DNA of 64,000 bases from Cyanobacteria bacterium UBA11372 (GTDB lineage: Bacteria; Cyanobacteriota; Cyanobacteriia; Cyanobacteriales; Aerosakkonemataceae): NCBI GenBank assembly GCA_003486675.1, contig DNGG01000154.1, positions 1 to 64,000 on the forward strand, given 5' to 3'. Of this stretch, positions 26,105 through 38,100 are shown in pieces. Both the position numbers and the translations under genes were made by a program. The notes under the pieces are model-generated. The model did not search any database. It was not told the DNA's origin and worked only from the letters and a program-made list of their open reading frames with translations. Position 1 is the first letter of the stretch. Each line of letters opens with the position of its first letter.

Positions 26105-29100
26105 TCATGAATTCATCATAGCCGAGCTATTTATATCTCTCATAATTGAGATGCTATCGTTGACGGGTGCAGGCGATGATACATGCAGGCTACCAACGCT
26201 TGGCCTATTGGCTAATTTTTCAATGCGATCGCCTAGTTCCTCCAGTACCGAAACAACGTTTTGATTGTTGAGCATCGCGTTAGATTGAGTCCTCGCTATT
26301 TCTAGTGGATTCACATTCCTAAGTTTATCTGCTAATTTGGCTAAGTGTTCCATCCCAAAGTTTTGTAAAGCTTCAAAAAAGAAGGGATTATTTCGTTGAG
26401 TTCCAAGTGCTAATTGCAGCAAATTCCGTTGCTGCGACTGTGCGTCTTTATTTTCTTGGATTACCTTAGAGTAACTATCCATTGCTTCGCGGTGCATGGT
26501 GTCCTCTTTGCTGCCCATAATAAAAAACCGACCATTGCTTTGACCGCTACTTCCTCCGTTGCCGTCACTCTTGGACTTGCTCGCCCCAGCAATACCTTTA
26601 GCCGCAACTTCTGCTCTTTCCAAAGCCTGCGCTTGTTCCCGCGCTTTTTCGGCGCTCTTAGATTGATTTGCTACCATTTGTTGCTGGATAGTAAGTCGCT
26701 GTCGTTCCAAATCAGCAGTCTCGCGGACTGCTAGTAGGTTCTCATTGGCAAGCTGAATACCTATTTCAGCTTGCTGTCGCTGCTGTTGTGCGATCGCGTA
26801 CTGAAATTCGGCTTGCTGAATGCGATCGCTGTCACCAGATGCCATTTCTTTCGCTTGATTTAGCTTGGCTTCATACTCAGCTTGCTGGGCTTTTTGAAGG
26901 GTTATCTGAGCCTCCATAAGCCCTATTTTCGCAGTTAGTTCGTTACGCTTAGTTTCAATTTCTAACTGGCGACGCGCGATTTCCTCTTCCTGCAACCTTG
27001 CTTCAATTCGTCGCCGCGCCAACTCATCCTCAATCTGCTGTTTGACGAGGACGCCTTGCTCAAAATTGCTACCCGGTTGCAGTCCCGCGCCTCGTATTTG
27101 CGCCTCTAGGGCTTGTCTAACTCGCGAATCGATATTCTCCTCATCTTGCAGGCGCTTCATGGCTTCCAACGCCCGCGAGGTAGCTTCTAGTTTGCCTTCT
27201 TGGTCGCTAATACCTGCATCGGAAACTGCTTTTTGCAAGTTTGCTCGTGCTTCTATTAAACCCTTTTGCAAGTCAAGGGCTTTAAGTACTCGTTCCTGTG
27301 CGGACTTTTCAGCTTCAGCACTGGCGATCGCAGCTTCAGCGGTTCGCTTAGCATCAGCGATCTGTTGGTTGGCTTTTGCTTCTGCCGCTTTACGATTATT
27401 TTCTATTAGCGATCGCTCGTTGTCGTACAGCGCTTTATTCGCTTCGTTGAGCGCTTTTTGTCTTTCGATTCGGAGATCTTCAGGAGTACTCGCAGATGTT
27501 TTGGCAGCGTCGGAGGCGGCTCGTTGTTGCTTAATGAGCAGGGTTTCACGTTCTGCCAATAAAGTATTTCGTTCTTGTTCGATCCTAAAAACTTCCTGAT
27601 TAAAGGTTATGCCCGTTCGCAGTAACATTACCTCTTGGCTTTGTAGTTCAATTCCCCTTTGCTGTGCCTCTAACTCAATCTGAGCTATTTCTAACTCCTT
27701 CTCCTTCATCTTTCTAGATTGCTCGTTTTCTAGTATTGCGCGGGTGTTTCCTTGCACAGCCTTTTTTGCTTCATTTACATCCACAACTCGTTTGAAGCGA
27801 ATTTCTTGAGGGATGTTTGCTGGTAGATCAGCTAGCAACTTTTCGGCGGTTCTCTGTTTTAAGAGCAAGCCTTCTCTCTCTGACAGCAATCGATTTCTGT
27901 CTGAGTCTAATTTTAATAACTCAGAATTTAAAGGCAAACCGGATCGTAAGATTGCTAATTCTTTTTCTCCAGATTCTAGTTCGCGCTGACTGGCTTCAGC
28001 CTGCAATCGGGACATTTCTATCTCCTGTCGCCGATCGCGGGTAGACGCGACGTTCTTAGCTAGCGCCGATCGATTTTGAGCGATGCGGGTTAGCAAATCT
28101 TCTTCTGCCTTCAAAAGGTTGTTGCGTTCGGCGGACTCGCGATCGCCTAATTGGCGCTGAGGCAGTACGGCAAGCTTTTCTCGCGTACCCTGTAACTGAT
28201 CTGCGAGCGCTCGCTGCTCTGCCTGCAAACTAGCGCGCTCTTGTTGTAGTTGGGCGATGGAATCGCTCAGCCCGCCAGATCCTTCGAGCGTTGAGGCTTC
28301 CTGTTCAGCAAGGCGTCGGCGAGCGCGTGCAGCAGCTAGATCTGATTCTTGTTCCCTACCTTCAATCCGCCGCTCAATTCCCGCGATCGCTAGCTGGTTG
28401 TTAGTCCGGATCGATTCCGCTTCATTTTCGTACAACTGGCGCTGGATAGTGTCTAGTTGTTTCATCGCTTCAATTCGGCGAGCGTCATCGCTTTCCGGAA
28501 TCGCCGCTAACCGCCTCTCTGCGTCAGCTTGTTTTTCTAGCAATCCGTTCCGCGCAAGTTGTAACCTCGCTAAGTCCTGCTGTAATTTCAGCCTGCCTTG
28601 GTCTATTTGCTGGCCTGACTTTAGCGCCTCTAGATTTTTACGAGCAAACTCTGTTTCCGATTGTCCACCCTTCAAATCGATCTCCGATCCGCCCAACTCC
28701 AGTAGTTTTTCTCTCTTTTGAAAAGCGTTCTCTGCTAGCTTGCCACGGTTTTGCTCAAATTGCAGATCTAACTGCGCTAGCTGCTTTTGTAAGTTCAGTC
28801 GCTCGCGCTTCTCCTGATCGGGTGAATATTTTAGTCGGGGGATATCGGCAAGGCGCTGTGCAGTTAGTTGGCGCTGGCTTCTGATTCTGTCTTGCTCAAG
28901 AGTTAAATTTTCCCGATCTAAATCTAGTCGAGCTAAAGGACTGATGCTACCAACAGCCTCTAAAAAGTCAGACTCCTTGCGCGCTAAGGCGACTTGATTT
29001 TTTGAAGTATCTAGCTCTAGCTCTGCCTCTTTAAGGTTAATCAATTCCGCGATCGCGTCCCGTTGTTGCTGAATTTTTTGGATTTCATTATCGATGCGTT

Positions 29101-32100
29101 GCCCATTTATTTGAGCTAACTTAAGGTTCAATTCTCTCTCTTTGTCCGCTGCCTCTTCTGCACTGCGGACGCCGTTATTTTTAAGTTCTTTGTTGTCGTC
29201 TATCTGTTTTTTAATTAACAAAATCTGCTCTTTGATACCGTCACCTTGAATCTGTGATACTTGGGCTTGAGCTTGACGTTCGGACAGCGCACCTTCTTGT
29301 TGTTTCTGCTTAACTACATTAAGCCGTCTTGCCTGAGATAGTTCGACCGCTTGCTCTGCTCGTTGGTTCGCTTGCTCGATGGCGGCAACTGATTGCTGGT
29401 TGTACTGAATAATTGCATCGGCTTCTTGTTGGGATAATTGAGCGATTTTAGAGTTTAATTCATTTCTCTTTGTAGATCTCTGTTCGTTAGATAGTTTGGG
29501 CAAGGTATCAACTTGAGCAAGTTCTCTCTGTGCCTGTTCGAGTTGTCTTGTTATGTCCTGCCGTTGCGCTTGGTTCAACTCAGATTGAGCTTGTCGCTCG
29601 GAAATCTGTCCTCTAGCTTGCCGTTCTTTAATCCCAGCAACAGCGAGGGCGTTACTTAGCTCTATTTCTTGGCGGCGCAGTCCATTAACAAATTCAATTG
29701 AATCGACCAATTGCTGATTCGCTTGGATCTCGCCTTCTATCCGTTGTTGATTAAGCTGTCCTAAGCGCTGATTCAATTTTATTTCTTCAGTCGTCGCGTC
29801 TTCCTGAGAGCGAACTCCTTGCGATTGCAACTCTCTGTTTTGGGCTATCTGGAGTTTTACCTGCTCGATTTGTGAATTGATGTTGTCCTGCTGAATCCTA
29901 TTGGTTTCTTGAGCAACTTGACGTTCTGACAAAAGACCTTCAGACTGTTTTTGTTTAACTATGTTGATCCGGCGCTGTTGTGATGATTCAATAACGCTCT
30001 CGGCACGTTGATTGGCGAATTCCAAATCTTGAACGATCAATTGGTTGTATTGATTAACGGCTTCAGCTTCTTGTTGAGACAACTGAACCAACCGGGATTT
30101 AATCTCATTCTGTTTCGTCGTTCTCTGTTCGGCAGATAGCTTGGGAAGCGTACCGACTTGAGCAAGTTCTCGTTGCGCTTGCTCAATCTGTCTCGCAACA
30201 TCCTGCCGTTGGGCTTGGTTTAATTCAAATTGAGATTGTCGCTCGGAAATCTGTCCCCTGGCTTGTCGATGCTTAATCGATGCGACTACAAGCGCGTTGC
30301 TTAATTCTAACTCTTGCCGCCTTAATCCATTGACAAATTCAATTGAATCGACTAACTGCTGATTCGCCTGAATCTCCCCTTCTATCCGCTGTTGGTTTAA
30401 TTGCCCAAGCCTTTGATTCAACTCTATTTGCTTAGTCGTCGCTTCTTCGCTAGAAAGCTTGCCCTGAGATCTGATGCGCGCGTTTTGCGCTAACTGCTCT
30501 TTAACTCTATCGATTTGAGAATTAATGGTTGCGTTTTGGATTTTGGTAGTTTCTTGAGCTACTTGACGCTCCGACAATAACCCCTCGGACTGTTTTTTCT
30601 TGACAATATTAATTCGGCGTTGCTGAGATGCTTCTATACCGGCTTCTGCTCGCTGATTAGCAAGTTCCAGCGACTGGATGATTTGCTGGTTAGCTTGAAT
30701 ATTGGCTTCGGCCTCTTGTTGACGCAGTTGGGTTATCTGCGTGCGTAACTCCAAGCGCCTTTGTTTCTTGCTTTCTGCGCTAAGCGGCAAACTGCCTACT
30801 TGAGACAGTTGTTGCTCTGCGGATTGGAGGCGACTGGCAATATCTCGCCGCTGGGCTGCGGTTAGCTGCTCTTGGGCTTGTCTATCCGATAGTTGACCGC
30901 GCGCCTGTTTTCCTTTGATGCTGGCGTTGGCTTGAGCGGTAGCTAGTTCAATTTCTTGTTGTTTTAGCCTATTGATAAACTCAATCGAATCAATTAATTG
31001 TTGATTCCCTTGAATCTCATTTTCTATTCGCTGTTGGTTGAGCTGCCCCAATCGCTGATTAAGTTCGATTTGTTTGGTCGTGCTATCCTCGGCTGATAGT
31101 TTCCCCTGTTTTTGCAGGGCTTTTATCTGGTGAATCTGCTTTTGGGTTTCACCGATTTGAGATGCGATCGCAGACGACTGAATCTTGGTAATTTCCTCAG
31201 CCGCCTGACGCTCCGATATCGTGTTCTTGGCTTGACTTTGCTTGACCGTGTTAATCCGGCGCTGCTGTGACGCTTCAATTAGCGCTTCTGCCCGCTTGTT
31301 GGTGAATTCTAAATCTTGCAGTGTCTGTTGATTTTGCTGCTGCCTGTTCTCCTGGCGCTGCTGCTCGAGCTGCGCCAGTCTTTGGTTGTTCTGTGCATTG
31401 CGGCTCGCTAGTTCGCGATCGTCAATGGCGTTTTGGGAGCGGAGAATGCGATCGCGCCTCATCTGGTTCCGCGCACCCTCTTCCTGTTGCCCAATGCCAG
31501 TTGCTTGCTCTTTCAAAATCAATGGTTGCGCTTGACGCTCTGATAGCTTTCCGGACGCCACTCGCGCTTTGATTTTATTAATTTGCTTCTGCTGAGATGC
31601 TTCAATCGCCGCTTCTTCTTGCCGGTTGGCAAACTCGACATTAGCGATCCGGCGACGATTAATAGCTTCCTGTAATGCCAGATCGTTCTCAGCTATCTGT
31701 CGTTTTTGATCGCTTAATTTAGTTAACAATTCACGCTCTTGCTGCGCGAATTGTTCGGCACTGATGGCACCTTCTTTGTGCTTGCCTCGAACTGCTGCAA
31801 GTTCTTGCTCAGTTGAATTCAACTGCTTTTTACTGCTGTCTAACTGAATCCGAGCCAAGGATTCTACTACCTGTTCCTCAGTTGCCAGTCGCTGCTTCTG
31901 TTGCCCTTTTACAAAGCCAACACGCGCATTTTCTCCCTGCCGAATTACCGCATCTTGTTTAGCCACTGACTGTTGAATTGCATACAACGCATCTTGCTCT
32001 GCCTGCTGCCTGATTTGTACTTCCTGCTGAGCTAGCGATGCTTTGTCTTGCAACAATTGCTCTTCCAATTCCTTGGCAGACTTCATTCGCTCCAACAGTT

Positions 32101-35100
32101 CTTTTTTGCCTTTGTTCTCGTCTCCACCCGGCAATGTATCAATGGCTCTTTGTAACCCGGTTACAGAAGTGTCGCGGCTCACGTTTAGCTCAGCCATCAG
32201 TCCCGCGTTACTTGGATCGTTTACTTGTTTTAAAGCATCCTGGAGGGCCTTGTTGCGCGATTCAATTGACTTTTTGATGGCGTCCCTATCTGTTTGTAGT
32301 TGCGCCATTTGGGCAGTTCTAGCTGCCAGTGGATCGGTGGCGAAGTTTTTAAGCTGGGCGTTGGCGATCGCGGCGCGTTGCGTAGCTCCAAAATTTTTCG
32401 CTGAGCGCTCGGCTTCATCAATGGCGTAAGCTAAATTCTTAAACTCGCGAATCAGGCTTTGAAGCGGATCGGCTCCCTTAGACATCGCTTCGTCGATTTC
32501 GGTTTTCGTTCGGCGCAACGTATCTAGCGATGCTTGCAGTTTCTGGCGCTGTTCCGCCGCTACCTGCTCTCCACCTAATGCCGCGATGGTGTTGGGGTCG
32601 TTGAGTTCTCTGAGAGCGTTTTTAGTATTTTCAATCTGCTGCTCGATTTGAGTAATTTGAGTTGTCAGGGGTTGTAATGCTGTGGCGCGGCGATCATTGA
32701 GTTGAGATATTTGTTCGCGAGAGGCATCAAGTTCTTTTTGGATCTCAAACGGAACAACTTTCCCTTGGTTGGTGTATTCGCGATAAATGCGCGCTTGTAG
32801 TGTACGCCGTCCCTCTTCAGCTTTTTTCAGTTCTTCTTCTACCTGCTTCAGCTCGCTGAATTGCCCCTTACCTGTTTTGAGTTCGGCTAGGGACAATTTG
32901 GAGGATGCTGCGACGTTGATGCCACCTCCGTAGATTTCGGCGATCGCGTTTTCCAAATTCTGTTTTTGTAGATCCGCATAAGATACGTAATCAGCTTTAC
33001 CCGTCTTGAGTAAGTTAACCCCTCGGTTAATACCCTCACCAATCGCTGGTGCAAATCCAGAGAAAGCACTCACAACAAACTTGGTTAATCCATCGGCATT
33101 AACATATTTGCGAGATAGATCGTCAATCCAATTAACTGATGGTAAGTCTTGAGGCTTTCCTTCCGCCTTCTTTGGATTCAACGCTTCTTGTGCTGCCTTG
33201 GCTGCGTTTTGGGCGCTCTTAGCTGCATTGTTGAATGATTGAATTAGATCGCTGTTAACGGCATCTGCGATTCCCCTAACCAACAGCACTACCCCAGACA
33301 ACAAAGCTACTTGAGCTGCAAATTTTCCAACTGAAAGCCCAGCTTGTATCCATTCCGCAGCACTTAATGGCAAGATCTTGGATGTCGAGATTAAACTAAC
33401 TAGCGTTGTTTTGATTGCAGGAATAGCTTGGGCGATAAATATGGCTGAAGCTGCTGATACCGCGATCGCCAATTTGTCCATATGAACCGCGACCGATTGG
33501 ATAATCGCAGATAGCGCATTCATCCCTACCATTGCGGTAGGCGCAAGTGCTTTCCCAAGGTTTGTTTGTAACTTGGTTACAGCGTTTTGGAAATTGAAAA
33601 TCGCACTTTGGGCATTACCCGATGCAGTTTTTGCAGCCTCTCCAAATTGCAAGCGAAGCTGCTTACCTAATCTAGGCAGAAAATCATCTGAGGCAACTTG
33701 TCCCGCCTCAATCATCTTTATCAATTGGGATTCGGTTACTCCCATTGCTCGCGCGGAGAGGGACATGGCTCCAGGGATGCGATCGCCCAATTGGGCACGC
33801 AGTTCCTCAAGTTGAATTCGACCCTTAGAACTCATCTGGGCGAGAGCGTTGATTGTGCCAGCAACTTGTTCTCCACTTAGCCCTAAAACTGTCGCCGCTT
33901 CAGCTATGCCCGTAAATAATTCGCGAGTTGCCTGACCTTCAATTTGCGTTCCTTTTGTTGCAGCAGCCAACTGTTTAAACCCCTCCGCCGCTGGCAATAG
34001 AGGCACGCGCAATCGATCGACTTCTTCGGTTACAAACTTCAGCGCGCTTGCTCCTGCACCAGCACTGCCTGTGGCATACCGCAGTGCTGTTGATAAATTA
34101 TCGAACTTAACAAAAACGTCAACAGCTCCAGCCGATATTTCCCGGAACCAATTTTGTAAGCTCATGGCAGCTCCAACAGCTTGGAACGCCAAAAATCCTT
34201 TAGCTAAATTACCCGCCCCTTCTATAAGTTTTTGTCTATTAAACTCAAACTGAGTTAAAAAGTTGTTACTGGGCAGGGGTTTACCTATCTCAGCAAAAAC
34301 TTCTGAAACCCCATCTTTTAGCTGTTTTAGGCGTGCAATATCTTTGTCTGCTAAAACATCCTTAGACAATATTGAATCTATTTCCGATAAAGCCGACTGA
34401 CTGTAATTCAATGCTTTTGCCAGAGACGGCCTGCTGTCTTTTTTCGGTTCAAGTTGATTAAGCCTTGACCGCTGCTCTAAGACAACTTGCTCCAGCGCCG
34501 CCAAATCTTCATTCAAGCGACTTACGTCTTCAGTAGATAAACCGGGAGAACCCGATCGCTTCGCGTCAGCATCAGAGACTAACTGCTTGGTAATTTTCTC
34601 AATCTTTGCTCCCGTGTTTTGTATAGTTTGCAGCACTTCCCCCGACTCTTGCTCAGCTCGCTCTGCGCTCAGTAGCTGATTTTGCACATCATTTAATAAC
34701 GTTTGTGCGTTTGCTGACAAAATTGATGCCTGTTTTTTTATGGTGCTGGCTATTATTTTGTCCACAAAGTCATCAGGGTTTAGCAAGTTTTGCAAAACTG
34801 AAGATTCTTCGGCCTGCGACGCTGGAGATTTTGTCAGTTTTTCGGGTGAGGCTTTAGTCGTGGGAAAGCTACCTTGCCCTAAAGTAAACTGCTTTAACTT
34901 TTTTATGTTATTTTTGAAAAATTGAGAAAGTATTCCAGGTATTTCTTTAACATCTTTGTATAGAAAGCCAAAATCATTCGCCTCCAAAAACTGTTTTAGC
35001 TGCCTATTGCGTCCAACCATTTTAGCTGTTCCAATCGCTCCGGCTATACCTAAGCCACCTAGCCCTAACACCGCGCCTGGACTTCCCACAAGAGCAAGCA

Positions 35101-38100
35101 TTTCAGCGATACCACCAGCTTGGGCGACAACTCCGCCTGCTCCTACTGTGGCGGCGCTTGCACCTTTTCCCGTACCGAGGATTGCCGCTCCACCCAATGC
35201 AGCCGCGCCCCCTCCCTTTGTCAGTGCGTTAATGGCGTCATTAATGCGATTGTGCTGTTGAGTCGTTTTTTGTCTGGCAGCCACTTGTTCCAGCAAGTCT
35301 TTTAATGTAGTCTGCTCTATTGAAAGTAGTTTTTGGGCTAACTGCTCTTTTGTCTCTTTCGATTTGAATTGAATATTTCCCAGTTTTGCAATTGCTTGTA
35401 GTTGTGCCTTAGTAAGCTGCTGAAGCCGCTCTGAAATGCTTTCTGAAACTTTTGATGCTGCTGAAAGGTCTACTTTTTTAGGCATCAATTGCTCTTGCCA
35501 ATATTTCACCTGGGAAATATATCCTCCCATAGCTTGTTTAAAACTAGGACTATATTTGTCGCTTTGCAGAGTCTTTTCAATTTCTTGAATAACTTTTAGT
35601 GCATTTTCAGAGGACGCTTCTGGATCTTGAGCGACGGACTTGCCCGCCTTGATCGCAGTAGCGAGAGAACGTAGATCCGACTGAATTTTCTTTATTTGGG
35701 ATCTTAAGTACTCTTCCTCTTTTTCTATAAATTTAGGGGTTGTTGACCTTAACGGCTCAAGCTCCGCCGCAGGAATGTCTTTTTTGGAAGGTAATTCAAT
35801 AACAACAGGTTCCAATGAGGGTGTTGCTTCAGTCTCAATGCGAATAGGCTGTTCCTTAACTTGTGCCTGAACAGCCTCTTGTATCTCTTGGTAAACCTTT
35901 TCCGTCGCGCCTTTGATGTCGATCGGGATAAGTAATTCTTGCGGGACGACTAAATTAGATAGCTCAACCTGAAGCCTGTCCTTGATGTCGTTTAGCTGAT
36001 CTATCCCTACCTGCAAGCTTTTGTCTTCGCCTTTGGCTATGTCTTGACTAAATTTGTTCGCGTACAACCCTAGTTCTTCGATTAAAGTTTTAACAGTTTC
36101 AACGTTTGAGTCACTTAGCGATTGGATTAGTTCCGTTGACTTTTGTTCAGCTATTTTTACTATTGTGTTTAATTGTATTAGCTGTGGGGATATATTTAGA
36201 TTGCCTATGCTTTGTTTCAGTTTTGAGAATTCGTTGTAGATCTGCTTCGTAATCCCTGTTTTATCTTTTAGGCCAGTCTTTACAAGATCGATTTGGATTT
36301 TTCCAATCTCTTTTGATATGACAAAGAGATTGTTTTTGCCTTCTTCGGTTCCTTTAAGCAAGTTGTCTTGTACTATTTTTTCAGCAGATTTAATCACTCC
36401 CCGATACTGAACTATTTTGTCTAAATCTGGGAACGTAAGTAAGTCTTCAAAATCCTTGGCTAATGATTCTATTACAGCGCTTAATTCAGGTGGTCGTTCC
36501 ACGCTTTTTAGCTGCCCCAAGACTTGTGCTAAGTTGGCGCGTACCTCTTTTGCTGTTTCGCCGGGTAAATTAGCGTAAGATTCTATGTATTTTTTGACAG
36601 CATTAAGATCTTCTTGAGTTATTCCTTTAGAAGCTTTTTGAGGCGCAACTTCTTTATTGAACGCAAATTTTTGAAACTCAGGCATTGGCCTGTAATGCTC
36701 GTAAGGATGCCCCGTAGCTCCTGTTAAGTTCTGTTCGGGTTTCGAGACGTCAGCAAGACCCATAGGTGCATAAACTTGATGCGTCTCATATCCCAGCGTT
36801 TCTGCCGGATCTTTAGCTAAAAACTTAATATGGTTTTTTGGGTTAACTCCCCCAATAAAGTTAGGAGTACCAAAGGCTGCACTTTCTATTTGCTCGCCAA
36901 AGCCTGCCAAATTAAGCAAATGCGCTGCTTCTTCAGCGACAAAGCCACCGCCTGACTCGCCTAGCAATTTTACTTTCAATCCAGGGTTAACAATTAATGC
37001 AGCGATCGCTTGTGCCGCCATTTCAACTGCATCTTTGTTGTAGCCCCTTAAATTTGGTTTTACCAAGGACCCTAAAAGTCCTTGCGCCTTTGTAGCGAAG
37101 TGCTTCATCGCTTCTGGCTTTAGATCGGTATCCGGATTTTTTAGTCCAATCGCCGCAACTTCCCTGCGAGCCATCTTGGAAAATTCATAGGCCAAGTCAC
37201 CAGCTATTCTTAATCCCGACGCTGCTCCTTGCGCCCCCGCATACCCGCCTATAGTTATTATTAGTTCCTTCGTTTCTGGAGTAACAGCTACCGGCGCGTT
37301 TACCCCAACGAGCTTGCCCATTGCAAGCATACTAGCGTCCACTTCTGCGCCAGTGTCAGGGTTGCGTAATTTCCTGCCTTTCAGTTTTTCTGCCTTTGCA
37401 ATTCCTTTCTGTATTGCCTCTGGTGTTAAACTCCCTATTTCCTTTAAGCTTTCCTCATAAATCTCTTGCGCCCTTTCTATTACCAGAGGTAGCCCTTTGT
37501 CTTGTAGTAGCGTGGCTCTACGTTTTTCTAAAAAACTATTTAAAATAGGGGCAACTGTTCTAGAGATCTCTTGAACAACAGGGGCTTGAAGAACCGATTG
37601 GTTGGGTTTAGCTGTTACGCCAGCCGCGTTCAAATACGTGTTGGGGCTTGCAAGCGCTTGACCTGCTTTTTCAAGGGAAGGCGATATTGTTGATAAGCTC
37701 GCCGCAAAACGCTTTGCTAAATTAGAAACCAACTCCGATGCTGTTAGCGACTCATCTAGCGCCGCAACAGCAGACTCAGCCAATACCTCTCTAACATCGC
37801 TTAAGGCATCTGTCAAGCCACTTTGGTCAATCAGATTAGACCCAAAACCTGATAAAAGTTTTTTGGCGCGATCTCCAAATTTTCCCACTCCCAATCCTAT
37901 TTTTCTCCCCAAATCCCCCGTGTCAAAATTCAGGGTTTTTTCTATCGCAGCGACAAATCCAGACGAAAACTTTCTTGTTATATTTTGACCAAAACCTAAG
38001 ACTGCTCCTTCAAAAAGACTGCCTAAAGCTCCTTTTTCCTTTGGTTTGCTCTTTTTTACTGCGTCTTCTACTTTCTTGATAGAATTATCTATTGGCTTAA

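Noticed and set aside
27042..27599. 185-codon plus-strand frame opposite the tape measure gene, Ser/Ala-rich
   Set aside because: It is the antisense of a Gln/Arg/Glu-rich coiled coil, which produces long open frames by codon bias; no ribosome site or known domain.
28257..28721. 154-codon plus-strand frame opposite the tape measure gene
   Set aside because: Same cause: low-complexity Ser/Arg translation of antisense coiled-coil codons.
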